In this document: positions 52,555 to 64,000 of the stretch, in pieces
Numbering within the stretch: the first letter of the stretch is position 1
How the letters are laid out: each line of letters opens with the position of its first letter
NCBI RefSeq assembly: GCF_964340395.1
Contig: NC_135554.1
Span: 19,946,592-20,010,591 of the forward strand
Direction: 5' to 3'
Length of the DNA stretch: 64,000 nt
Source of the DNA: Glandiceps talaboti
Lineage: Eukaryota > Hemichordata > Enteropneusta > Spengelidae
Notes under the pieces: model-generated
The model's database searches: none
Seen by the model: only the letters and a program-made list of their open reading frames with translations
What the model was told of the DNA's origin: nothing
Program-made: the position numbers and the translations under genes

Positions 52555-52865
52555 AACGTAAAAACAAAATGGCAGTAATTCAGCTATGGGTAGGATTTTT
52601 TATATTTTTTACAACTCTTTTTAGGTCTCGTTCAGGTTATGTTTCTGTTGTTTATCTAGAGCCCTTCCATATGGTCTTTACATTATGGGTCACACAAGGC
52701 AATAACATCTTCAAATCTCACTGTTTCTCATGTGACTTTCCACATTTTTTCTGATTTTTTGAGAGAAAAATTTCGGACTACCTAAAAAGATTTTTTAAGG
52801 AGGATCTAAAAAACCTAGGTTGGGTCGGGTCACCGGCACCACACAATTTTTTTATTTGCCCTAAA
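52555..52865 (+). mobile_element. 400-bp TIR element, diverged copy C
   Basis: The right end GGTTGGGTCGGGTCACCGG...CACACAATTTTTTTATTTGCC matches copies A and B clearly. TTCAGCTATGGGTAGGATTT, CGTTCAGGTTATGTTTCTGT and TTCCATATGGT match interior landmarks; the rest is diverged. The 67-codon frame inside (52551-52754) is not a gene. Confidence 0.65.
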
Positions 52866-53236
52866 ATGTATAGCTAGTGTTTTTCAGTGAAAAGTAACAC
52901 GGTGACCTTGAAAAAATAATTAATAAAATGTACATTTTGTGTAGATCAGAACAAGCACATCTGCTTGAAAAGCTGAGGTAATGTATGGAGATATTTTATG
53001 TGCTATTTCAGGACATATGAATGCAGAATCATAAGTCATAAAAGATATAAAATTCATATGGATGATACAATTCCCATTGGACTGTTACATACACAACGTA
53101 GTTGACAAATTATTACTTGTGAGATATATATGAAGCCATCTACAGGGAAATCATGATCATGATAACATTTGAGAAAGATTAAAAATCTCTTGTTGGAATT
53201 TGTATACCCTTGTGATTATTTCAAAAACTGACTATT

Positions 53237-53492
53237 ATGAATTCATTCATTTAGGACTACATTCTTTGACAAGCAGTTACAACCACCCTAAAAATAATAT
53301 TATAGCAATGCAAGATTATAACAAAAAATTACATTTTGTAAATTCATTTTCCTTATATCTATTTTTTTTTACAGAAATCATTCACTGAACTACATTCTAT
53401 TACAAGCAGTTACAAATGGTCACCCCAAAAACAGTAGTAACGAGACAAAACAAAATAAAAAATAGCATTTTGTAAATTTGTTTTTCAGGCTT
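53237..53492 (+). repeat. 132-bp tandem duplication
   Basis: Two units share TCATTCA, CTACATTCTNTNACAAGCAG, ACCCYAAAAA, AACAAAA and ATTTTGTAAATT in order. Confidence 0.75.
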
Positions 53493-54293
53493 ACCTTTCA
53501 TAAATCCCAGAGGAAAACTATAAATTAAAATAACTGATCATACCCTGGGGGATACGTACCCCTGCCTGAGTGGTCTGTGGGAAGTCTGTTTCTTATCTAT
53601 TTAAATTGTTCTTGGGAACATAAAATGTGTATGATATGCAGTCTTTCGGCGACCCTTCTATATTTCTGCTGTATTTAGCCTTACATAATTATTTACAGTG
53701 CTGTTTTTTCTGAAAAACAAGGAGAATCCTCAATTTTTCTGATTTTAGGTGACAATAAACTTTAAAATACTACAAGCGACCTATCGGTCAGAATAGCTTC
53801 GCTGGTGTTTTTTGGGGTTTTTTTTTGTTTTGTTTTTATTTTGGTGACATGTAGAAGTGGTTCAGTTCTTCACTATGCAGTTTTGTTTTAGCGATGTAAT
53901 AAAGTGGTTACTGGTTTCATATGATGTCTCACTATAAAACACATTTTACACAGAAGTTGGTAATGTATTGTACTTTTATACCATAGTCACCATTTTATAA
54001 CAAAAATCTACTGTTATGAAAAATTGCATAAAATCTCTGAAAAAAAAATGACTGGGAAATGCACACAAGAAAAAGAAAAAACAGAGGATTTTGAGGTTGG
54101 CTATAAATAATTCCAGTGTCTTACAGCTTTAACCCTGGAAAATGTTAATGATGAATGAAATAAACTAGGGATCTAAAATAATTTTGAGGCAATTTCAATT
54201 TCAATTTTCTAACAAATTTACCAAGTCAACAACATTCAACTTGTACTAGTTGTAGTAGATATATATAGGGAAGAAATGTATTAATCGCCATCT

Positions 54294-54805
54294 TAGTTTC
54301 CGTACGGCAACAATCCCAAGTACTGGGAAGAGAGTCATTCTCAGCCATACGTTACAGTGGTAACACTCGTTCATGTTCGGTTACCTTTCATAAAGAAAAC
54401 ACAACGAAATGGTTGAAGTGATCTTTTTTTTTAAATTTCTTTTCATCACAAAAACAAAATCTATGTGATCAAAAGTGTTGTAAACTAAACCAGAAAGAAT
54501 TATCGGACTGGCTAAACTTCCTGGTGAACTGGAGTATAGGTCCAAGCCTCGATAGTACGTGAGGAAATCGTCTCAAACTAGCGATACAACTTTCAAAATA
54601 TAACTTGACATGTCTTCATTTGTTAGAGTTATACAATTCAAGACGGGTTTTCACTCGAAAAAAAACCAATTCTGTGAATAATGACACTCTGAACGCAGCG
54701 ATTTCTCAGACGATGTTACCACTGTAACGTATGGCTGGCAACGACTTGCTTCCAGGTTAGTCCCTCGTGCATCCGGGTACTTGGGATTGTCGCCGTACGG
54801 AAACT
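54294..54805. mobile_element. long inverted repeat with 350-bp spacer
   Basis: Left arm 54294-54366 pairs with right arm 54715-54805. AGTTTCCGTACGGC, ACAATCCCAAGTAC and AGCCATACGTTACAGTGGTA are all present in reverse complement on the right. The right arm carries roughly 20 extra bases in its middle. The arms contain several CpGs, unlike most of the window. A foldback-type DNA element is the simplest reading; inverted duplication of a 5' exon is an alternative. Confidence 0.8.
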
Positions 54806-55169
54806 CACTTGTCGTGCATTACCACATCGGTAATTTTGACGCTGTAATTTTGCCACCAATATTGATCGTACAAAAACAAAACTCCATAAATGAACCACAA
54901 AGCACTTTCCCTTTCAAAATGTGATAATTTTAGAAAGAGTATTATTGTTTTTATTGACGACTGACTCTGTCAAAAATTGTACCATACACTTCAGTTCAGG
55001 CATGCATGACTTCTCACTTGATCGTGAGGTGCGTATACTGGAATGAACCATTCTGTAGGAGGGGTGGAGATTTGGATTTGAAGTTTACAACCCTGTTTCA
55101 AACAAATATTTGTCATTTGGGCACACAATGCGTAGAATTAAGACTACAGCACATATTACATTGCTTGTT

Positions 55170-55225
55170 TGACGTCAACAGTTGCAGTTTACCTAAAGTC
55201 TCGCTGACTGATTTCCAATATGGCG
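55170..55225 (+). promoter_or_regulatory. CRE palindrome upstream of an ATGGCGTCGG start-like word
   Basis: TGACGTCA at 55170-55177 is the full CREB/ATF palindrome. CCAATATGGCGTCGG follows at about 55215. The frame from that ATG closes after 21 codons unless spliced. Weak promoter evidence. Confidence 0.25.
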
Positions 55226-55276
55226 TCGGTCATAATACTCATTAACATATTCATTTTTTTTTTAAATTACCAAAAA

Positions 55277-55652
55277 AAATCATAAAAAATAGAAAAGAAG
55301 ACTTGCTGACTTGAAATTAACAAATCTAAGTAAGCTAACCCCTGTGCATCAACACACCAGATATCAAAGCAATCTGACAAGAAGTACGTGAGGAGATGAT
55401 GAAAATGTCATTTTATGAAAAGAAATCATAAAAAATTGAAAATAGCACAGATCAACTTGGCATGAACAAATCTGAATAGCCTCCCCCCAGGGAACATGCA
55501 CACCAAATATCGAAGAATTCTGACTGTCACTTTCAGAGAAGATAATGAAAATATAAAAGTTTGACGGACACCTATGATTCACTCTACTCTCTATACTCTA
55601 TACAACCTATACCTAAAGCTACGCTTTCAGCTTTCGCTGAGCTAAAAAGATG
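55277..55652 (+). mobile_element. dispersed repeat with internal 146-bp duplication and GAGCTAAAAA tail
   Basis: Two internal units start AAATCATAAAAAAT (about 55277 and 55423) and share AACAAATCTRA, CACACCARATATC, TCTGAC and GARGATRATGAAAAT. The second runs into TTTGACGGACACC and ends at AGCTTTCGCTGAGCTAAAAA. Elements ending in a GAC/GACGG-rich stretch followed by GAGCTAAAAA recur in marine invertebrate genomes; that statement is from memory of such sequences. Confidence 0.6.
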
Positions 55653-55723
55653 ATCACTATTCAAAGTGTCTACTCTTCCTTGCTGTAAAACAATTCCTGA
55701 ATACATCTCTCTAGATGTTCCTC

Positions 55724-55731
55724 TGACGTCA
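55724..55731. promoter_or_regulatory. second full CRE palindrome
   Basis: TGACGTCA, 554 bp from the first. Motif match only. Confidence 0.25.
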
Positions 55732-56120
55732 ATATTAACATATCAATTACTAAGGACAAGTGTGTAGGCCTGAACATCTTATTTTGAGTAAATTTTAATT
55801 TTCAAACTGCAATTTTGATCTTCAAGTCTATTCTGTTTCCATAACTCTATAGGCTTGTAGTGAGAGTAAAAACAAACATGGCCTGACCGTCATTTTGTGG
55901 GTACAAAGTACACTAAGAATTAATCCATATTCATTATGCAGTGCCAGTATTCATTCAATTAGACGGTATCTGTTCTCATTAATATATACCTGGCACTTAC
56001 ATCTCATCTACTAATCCCAATGTGTCTATCAAGTAAATTCATTATCACACCTATACACATTAAGAGTTTATGTGTGATATCATTAATTCAAACAAGTGGG
56101 TCACAGAACTCCAGTCTTTT

Positions 56121-56556
<436 letters not shown>

Positions 56557-57253
56557 TGGACCAATTTCTTAATGCTCAGTGGAGAGTCTGTATATATGAT
56601 ATATATGCTACTTCAATATCATTGATTTTTGCATATCAACACCTTATTTACATATCAATGATTTGATGGCATCCATCCATTATACATCATGTACAAGTGG
56701 TTTAATTTTATCTACAGACTCCAGCGGACATGTAGTGTGACTGATGATATTGAGGATACACCGTAATTAATTGTGCTAGAAATTTTAACAAATTTAATTT
56801 TTAGACCAAATACATTTATTAATTTTATCTAAGACTACCTTGAACAATTTAAGTTCCCAACAATATACTGCAGGAAATATCCCTCTCCAACAGTCAATGA
56901 AACAATTAACTATCAAACTGACATCTTTTGACAAAACTTACATGACTTAATTGTCTTCTTTTTTATGTAGTTGAGTACATGAATGTAGGAAGGCTGAGAT
57001 CATCTTGTCTAAAACAATTTTTGATCTAACTACTGTTACAGTAGTACTCCACACACATCATCTGTCGGGCTTTAAAATTAAACGATTAATTCAGTTGTGA
57101 TAAAAATGAACATAAAATGAATATTACTTTTATTAGTTTTACAATCATCCAGTGTAATACATATCATTTCAGGATCAACATGCTGCAAGTAATCACAATA
57201 ATTCCAATATGGCAGTACAACAATATCATAACACTTCACCATTTAACATATAA

Positions 57254-57302
57254 CATTTATTTATTTTCTATAGCGCCCTTTCTATTATTGAAAAAATTCA
57301 AT
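57254..57302 (-). mobile_element. possible retrotransposon 3' tail
   Basis: On the minus strand AGAAAGGGCGCTATAGAAAA followed by TAAATAAATG has the GCGCTATA-plus-A-rich layout of LINE ends. Confidence 0.4.
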
Positions 57303-57385
57303 AGAAATACATGACTGTATAAATGTCAAAATCAAAAACATCTGAGAACACTGAACTAAAGACTACATGTCGTTCACACAACGTA

Positions 57386-58490
57386 ATTGATGATCAGTTT
57401 ATTATTAACAATAGCACAAAGAACGCAGTCACAATATGTTATGCAGATCGATAATGCTTTCAGTTGTAACCCCACACAATGTCAATAAAATTCAGATGTC
57501 ATGTGTTTTAATATCTACTTAGTAACATGTTCACCTCTAATATTGATTACCAGATTTCAAACTAAAGAATAAAACTGACTGTTAACCTAAATCTGTTTTG
57601 TATGAAAACTCAACTTCCTGTATCTCTTTATTTATTTATATTATGGAAAGAAAAACATTGGTTTGTTTATCACGCAAATTAACTCATTCAAAAGAGAAAA
57701 TGATACTTTACAGTAATGTCTGATATTTGACAATAAAGCAAAATGATATGGCAGGTATTGCATATTTAAACTATCACCATTGAAGTATGCGTAGCTCAAT
57801 TGTATCACTTTGATATGCAAATTAAGAAATTAATATGCATACCTGACCATTTCAGAGAACTTTAGAAATAGTGATATTGATGATTTATTACTACTGAAAA
57901 AGAACAAATTATTGGTAAGTGAATATGAACATTTGGTAAATGATCAATAATACTCTCAGTTGTAACCTCACACAATGTCAATAAAATTCAGATGTCACAT
58001 GTTTTAATATCTACTTAGTAACATGATCACCTCTAATATTGATTACCAGATTTCAAACTAAAGAATAAAACTGACTATTAACCTAAATCTGTTTTGTATG
58101 AAAACTCAAACAATCATTCAACTTCCCTGTATCTCTTTATTTATATTATGGAAAGATTAACAGACTGGTGCATTTATCATGCAAATTATCTCATTCAAAA
58201 GAGAAAATGATACTTTACAGTAATATCTGGTATTTAATACTATGGTAAATAAAGCAAAATGATATATAATAATAGTGAACTCTGCGTACAATTTTTTACA
58301 ATTACCATCATGGTTGCATTTCCTACATTACATTTGAGTTTAATAACATGCTGAACTCAAATATAGAAGACATGTTCATGATTCAATTTATGCAAATTAG
58401 GTCATTAATATGAATTTACAATAAAGTGATTTCAGAGAACTTACAGTGACATTGATGATCAGTTATCTAATATCAGTTTAACATTAAGAT
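57386..58490 (+). repeat. about 0.5-kb tandem duplication (2 units plus start of a third)
   Basis: ATTGATGAT anchors lie at 57386, 57876 and 58451. Units 1 and 2 share long near-identical blocks, including CACACAATGTCAATAAAATT, TTTTAATATCTACTTAGTAA, ATATTGATTACCAGATTTCA, CTAAATCTGTTTTGTATGAA and AAAGAGAAAATGATACTTTA. Both end in TTTCAGAGAACTT just before the next anchor. Unit 2 is longer by a few small insertions. Confidence 0.9.
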
Positions 58491-59761
58491 TATGACTATT
58501 TATTGAAGTAGTTGGGCGAGGAACACATGATTGTTTGTTGTGTCACGTGAGATTTCAAATGTTTGAAGCCAAGTTGCAGGCCATTAAGTTCAAAAATTGA
58601 CAGCTTGCTACAAGCAGCACTGTAGGTTTAAGATCATAGAAATGAATTCCTCTTTATCAACAATATTTACATATAGTCAATCATTCTGTCGCCATTGACC
58701 ATTTTCGACTGTTTTCAATCATCATGGCAGACTCGCTTCACAAATTCCACACCAAATGATTTGGCTCAGTGCCATTGGTACATTTATCAAAGAAAAAATA
58801 TAGTGATAATTGTTTAAAACAGGTTTCCTGTTATCATCTCTTTTGCACTTGTATAACTAATTAACCACAAAGATTTCAAGAAGGAAAGAAGATATATGCA
58901 AATGAGTTCATTAAATATGCATACTTTAAACCAATGAGAGCCTGGGAGTATATTCTAGCAATGCTGAAATTGAACATTATCGAGTTCATGATAATAAACA
59001 CTGTGTTAACAACAGGTTAACTTAATACTACGAATGGCTTTTTGAACAAATGTGAAATCAATTCATAGTAGTTGAATTTCTAGATCAAACTACGAAAGCA
59101 TTAAATGATAATGAATTATTCAAAGTATAAAAAATCAATCCATTACATTTTAACCCGAATACAACGGATACTTTCAAAGCAAGTAACTTTTTTATTCTGT
59201 AGAATTCTTGTACATTTGTATTTTTACTACATGCTGTAGGTGTTGATCTAAGTGATAGCCACTATTTCAAACTTTTAACAGCTTCTTTGATTTCACCGAA
59301 AGTAATCAACTTTAAAATCCCAAACTGTAAACAAAAAAGTGAAGTCTTTGATCTTAACCTTCAAGATTTACATGAAGTACACTAACCTTTACTTGGATCG
59401 ATTTGAGACAATTTGTTACTTTATACAGCAATGTAACTACATGTATACAGCAATGCTGTACTGGGAGTGATAAATTTGTCACACAATTTATGTTATTGGA
59501 TGACTTTTTATAGGTGATTAAATGTTAATTTATGCTTTCACTGGTTTAGTACGATCACCTGATTGACCTCAAGTCAGCTTATGCGAGGACATTGCAGTAA
59601 TTGCGACATAAAGTACTTTTGCTACTGTGGACATCTTACAGATGTTTTCATTCTAGCCTGACCTTGACATTTTTAAAAACAAAGGTAGAACATAAGAGTG
59701 CCAAAATGTCACGATATACACATGTATTTCAATCTAAAATGTTGTCTCATTTACTAAACTT

Positions 59762-59908
59762 AATTCTCGGTACCTACAATTATCTTTTCACCTCACGCTA
59801 GTGTGAATCGCACAGAACGGAAGTTATGGTAATAACCAAGAAACCAAATGTTTGTTATTTTTATGACGTGCCTCAGCAGTAATATTCTATTTCAGGTACC
59901 GAGAATTG
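59762..59908 (+). mobile_element. CTCGGTACCT-family MITE, best-preserved ends
   Basis: TAATTCTCGGTACCT at the left and AGGTACCGAGAATTG at the right are inverted repeats. The interior (GAACGGAAGTTATGG, ACCAAGAAACCAAATG, TTATTTTTATGACGTGCC) is the reverse complement of the interiors at 20.0 and 26.1 kb. About 147 bp, no ORF. Confidence 0.8.
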
Positions 59909-60257
59909 TTTTCTAATACAGACAGTAATCGGTTTCACTAAGGTTCTGTTCAGCAATAAATATGAGTGTTCAAAATTAGACAGGTCTCAGTATATACATG
60001 TACACCAGTATTCTTATGTTTGTCATGGTGATGTTTAAGGTATAGACTCTTCAGTACAAGCACTTTTTAAGAAAAACAAAGGTTCAATATAGAGTTCAGT
60101 AATGGCAGTCTTCAGTATCCAGTTAAAATTCAGACTGTGTTTAGTTCAGGCAGGTTTATAATCAATCAAACCAATTTTACCTGCTTCATGTGCTTTTAAA
60201 ATGAGCAATATCTCAGCTGCTAGCTTCAACTGTATTATTAGCTACATCCCTGTTGCT

Positions 60258-60565
60258 ATCAAATTGTTCAGTGTTTATAAAATAAGTAATCAGAAAGGCA
60301 GGATTACATGTTTTAAATTGTTCAGTATCGACAGTGCTGAGTATTAAAAACAAGTGTTCACAATAGATAGGGTTTGGTTTAAATTGTTCAGTATAGACAA
60401 TGCGAAGTAAAGCAAGAGTTCATAATAGACAGGGTTTGGTTTAAATTGTTCAGTATCAACAGTTCTAAGTAAGCAAGTGTTCATAATAGACAGGGTTTGG
60501 TTTTAATTGTTCAGTATAGACAATACGAAGTAAAGCAAGTGTTCATAATAAACAGGGTTGGGTTA
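60258..60565 (+). repeat. minisatellite, about 62-bp units
   Basis: TTGTTCAGT anchors fall at 60264, 60318, 60384, 60446 and 60507. The last four units share TTCAYAATAGACAGGGTTTG and alternate between TATAGACAATRCGAAGTAAA (units 2 and 4) and TATCRACAGTNCTRAGTA (units 1 and 3). Confidence 0.9.
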
Positions 60566-60879
60566 TAATAACAGTGTACAGTATACTTTTACAATTAATA
60601 ATTGTCTTAGTTGCATACCTGTAACACTAAATTAATGCAGCTTTGCTTGAATTTGGCTCTATATGATATAGATTGCTTAAACAGCATTATGTAGTATATA
60701 AAGGCAACAACTATATATGTATGAACTTACTGAACTCAATTTGGGGCATTTTCGTTTTGTATTTCAAAATCAATCAATATCATGAAAATAAAGAAATTGC
60801 ATGTTGCATAATTTACAGTAATGGTTTCATTTGCAATCAGAAATGTTGTTAGCCTAACAACCTACCAAACTCGAGTATA

Positions 60880-62640
60880 CTATGTACGTCAGCAGCCCGA
60901 GACTTGCTGTAGGAAGATTCCAAACCATTGGAAGCTATTTCATTACTGTTACTCTAATTATAAATCCCATTATCATTTACCTATACCACAACAATAAGAA
61001 AGAATGGCAATATGTCATGGCCAAGCTGCCTACATCTACAATTTCAAATATTGCAAACTGTGTCATTTTTGTGAATGTTATCAATCATCCAGGTATGAAT
61101 TATCAAATAACTGTTATTTATCCCAAAGGACTTGCTGTTGTTTTGAGTGGCAGCTACAATGTATAATGTATTTATGACCTATCTTGAATACTTCTTCAGG
61201 CCGACTACAGGTCAGGTAAAAATGCTGCTATTCACAACAACAGCATGTCCAGTAGGATAGACTCCAATTAAAATTTTCAAAATACATGGGTACAATATAA
61301 ATTACTATCAGGGTATTAAGAAATTACATGTCTATCATTTGAATTACTAGTCACAGATTAAAGGCACTCAACGTAACTATACACTTGAAAGGTAGAATAG
61401 AGGTGACTTTAATAATCGAAATGTTTGTACATATATCATTACATGAACACTGCAGGACATTATGGAAGCCTTTCAAGCTGTCTTCCCTGTCTTGCTATGG
61501 TAAGCCATTAATCAATTGCTAATTAATTAATTCATTCATTCATTCATTCATTCATTGTAATTGCTACCATTGCAATCACATCAATTGTTAATGATTGTAA
61601 AATGTAGACATTTTTTAATAGTTTTCATTGCGAACCAAATGATAGTATCCTATCAAACTGAATAACCATCAGTAGACTTGTCAAACTCACTGGCAATAAG
61701 GATTGTCACTATTCATCAAATAGTATATTTAGTCCGGGGACAAAGAAAATATTTTCAGGACTTTATAGAAATGGAATTGAAATTCTGTTATTTTCAGAAC
61801 GTGCAAGAAACAACTGTGTTTACATCTGATTCAGTTCTGTGATTCATTTGACAGTTATTCAGTAAAGGTAACTACTCTAGACAAAGATACAAAAAATATA
61901 CGCAAATTAATTACCCTATTTGCATATTTATATGAAAACATCCACAGTTTGCTTGTACTTTACATGATTTTACCAGTGTCACGATTTTCTTGCCTGCACG
62001 TCACTATGTAATAATCTAAAGGTAGAAATAATACCAAAAGTAGCTGACTCACACTATATGCATATCAGTGACTACTTATGTAGAATCATATGCATATCTA
62101 TTGCCTAGTTTGCATATTGGTTAGAAAATTCACACACAAATGACACACAAATGAGAGTGTATGTAAACAAGTGATAATGTATGCAAGATTTAATACACTG
62201 CATTCTTTGGAATGTACTAAGATATGTGGCAGATTATTACCTTGTTATTGTTGGCAGTTATTTTATCTGGAATTTAACAACAAATAGTTCTTTTCCCCAA
62301 AGTTCCTGTCTTACATACATAATAGAAAGTCTGATAACCTCTGATCCCAAACAGTATGGACACAAAGGTAGCACTTTGTAACCTCTGACCTCTTAAAATC
62401 AATGGCTCGGAAAATGACAAAGAGCTAATCGATGGACCCCTAGTTCTTACATGTAACTATACTCAGCTGTGTACGGATTGTGCCATGGGCAAAAGCACCA
62501 AACAATTGGTGACAAAATGTTTTGGAATAGTCATAATGATTTCAATGAGTATCTATTGTCATTTTCATAAAAGCAGCACACTATCAGTAATTTATACTTG
62601 TCAAAACCATTACAAATGGAAATTTTCTTTTAAAGAAACA
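60880..62640. other. gene-free stretch
   Basis: A 94-codon frame at 60882-61166 (plus), with a hydrophobic stretch near residues 20-35, is unrecognised. Otherwise AT-rich sequence with TATGCATAT words near 62058 and 62090. Confidence 0.45.
61531..61556. repeat. (CATT)n microsatellite
   Basis: Six tetramer units preceded by AATTAATTAATT; the complementary-strand motif of the array at 35.3-35.9 kb. Confidence 0.95.
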
Positions 62641-62643
62641 GGT

Positions 62644-63029
62644 CTTAGGCCAAAAAAAAAAAAAAATTGTTTCTGGTATTATAAGAACAGTTTGTCTCAG
62701 TAAAGCGATATGACGACATGAATTTTTTTTGTTTTTAATTCTCAACAAATTTAAACTGTCACTCAGTCTACTATTTATGGCAGTTACTGTTCTTTTATTT
62801 AGAACTTTAGAGCAAGTGTGTACCGGTATGTGGGGCAGACATCATTTGTTTGTTCTTGATTGGCTCTGCAGTTGTCTTCTCTGAAGTAGGGGTTATTTTT
62901 GTGTTTCCCCTCGGATTTGCAGACTGCATGGCCTGGACAAACACACACACACAAGACTAATGTGAGTGTACATGTATTTAAGTGATGCGCTGACCATAAA
63001 CATGTCTTTCTTTTCTTTTTTTTGCCTTA
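62644..63029 (+). mobile_element. dispersed MITE-like repeat, copy 2
   Basis: Direct-orientation relative of 3271-3668. Left end CTTAGGCC-A14-TTGTTTCTGGT and right end GACCATAAACATG...TTTTTTTTGCCTTAA form a loose inverted repeat. It lacks both poly-C expansions of copy 1 and has a short CA run instead (about 62940-62952). Confidence 0.8.
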
Positions 63030-64000
63030 ACAGGTTTATCAGCCAAGTTTTAACATAGAAGTAGACACTTGAACACATATCTGACTTTGGCAGCTTCAAT
63101 CCATGAGAAATATAACGAAGAGTGACCACAAATTTCTTGGCATGGATTAGAGGAATTAATGCGGGTTACCCATCAGTATTTTGCCAAGAGGTAAGTATCA
63201 TAGTTGAACAGAAATAACAAAGAATAACAAGTTACACAATCAAGAGTACGGGCAAAACATTGGAAACATAAACAACCATATTTATATTAGAGTTGTACAT
63301 ATAAGTATGTACTAGTGACTGCTTGCACTAGTATGCATGTATACCAGTGGTATTTACACTGCAATGCAATAACGAAAACATAATTGCATTTTGGTATGCA
63401 AATGATATGCAAATGAGTGCACATTCACTCCTGGTACATGCAATTGTGTGATCACAGTACTATGTGAGTTTTACGGAATTTTGGTAAAAATAATTATGTA
63501 ATTAATAACAGAACCCCTTGCTATGTGAGTGCCAATGTGCGAATGTGGAGTATGTATACACTGGCAACTTGTTTTCTGCTGCATTTTCACCCACGTGATA
63601 ATACGGCTGCAGACAACACAAGCACTCATGTCAATATCTTGCATACACTACACTTGTAATCGTGCATCAGAGGTTCTACTAAATGTATATTACAAATCAT
63701 CTCCTCTTTTTCAAATAAATTATTTTTCACTATTATAAGAAACAGACAATGACGTTGTATAGATATCAAATAACAAGACAGTTTTACATTCTGAGAAAAG
63801 AAACTGCTACAGGCAAATTAAATATCGGCATGACAAATTCACGCTTTGGTAATACATCTACTAGGTCTTGGATCACAGCACAAATCAAACAGACATAACA
63901 GCATATATGATGAACACTGAGAGACTATCAGATCTGTGAAACACAAGAAGAGCATACTAAAATGTTGTCTGAGGAACTCAGGCATATCGATCATGGAACC
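63030..64000. other. gene-free end of window
   Basis: Two octamer words ATGCAAAT lie 11 bp apart at 63396 and 63407. No ORF of note. Confidence 0.5.

Overview
Organism and overall character. The window is AT-rich (roughly two thirds A+T by eye) metazoan nuclear DNA. It has dense microsatellites, degenerate tandem repeats, short inverted-repeat transposons and fragments that look like retrotransposon 3' tails. The texture (frequent TACATGTA-type words, AGGTCA-rich repeats, a dispersed repeat ending in GAGCTAAAAA, long C/G homopolymers) suggests a marine invertebrate such as a lophotrochozoan, hemichordate or echinoderm. That assignment is inference from style, not from a gene match. Nothing looks bacterial, viral or organellar.

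Coding content. I found no protein-coding gene, tRNA, rRNA or CRISPR array I can defend. All open frames above 100 codons are either low-complexity translations of microsatellites or unrecognised sequences of a length close to chance. The least expected non-repetitive case is a pair of overlapping frames at 21.8-22.4 kb. The window is best read as intergenic or large-intron sequence.

Layout. 0-9 kb: most of the long poly-C/poly-G tracts, AGGTCA direct-repeat (DR1) words, a nearly palindromic MITE (2685-2990) and a second MITE-like repeat (3271-3668). 11-26 kb: retrotransposon-like tails, a 69-bp minisatellite (13.6 kb), a duplicated 150-bp block (15.6/16.5 kb), two members of a CTCGGTACCT-ended MITE family (20.0, 26.1 kb), a member of a 400-bp TIR family (20.4 kb), and diverged tandem arrays at 21.3, 24.3 and 25.5 kb. 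28-48 kb: very long microsatellites (35.1-35.9, 36.8, 41.2, 43.1, 47.6-48.0 kb), a pentamer-modulated minisatellite (41.5 kb), a G-quadruplex motif (38.66 kb), the second 400-bp TIR element (45.0 kb, inverted relative to the first) and a degenerate array (45.9-46.9 kb). 50-64 kb: short tandem duplications (50.7, 53.2 kb), a third TIR element (52.6 kb), a large inverted repeat in CpG-containing sequence (54.3-54.8 kb), a GAGCTAAAAA-tailed repeat (55.3-55.65 kb), paired AT arrays around a CpG-bearing segment (56.1-56.55 kb), a 0.5-kb tandem duplication (57.4-58.45 kb), the third CTCGGTACCT MITE (59.8 kb), a 62-bp minisatellite (60.3 kb) and the second copy of the 3.3-kb repeat (62.6 kb).

Main results. 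Four repeat families can be defined from this window alone: three by internal copies, one by its own palindrome. Two further points are an excess of perfect RFX/X-box words (five) and concentration of DR1 words in the first 5 kb. No undescribed functional system is claimed; the best leads are the MITE families and the motif enrichments.
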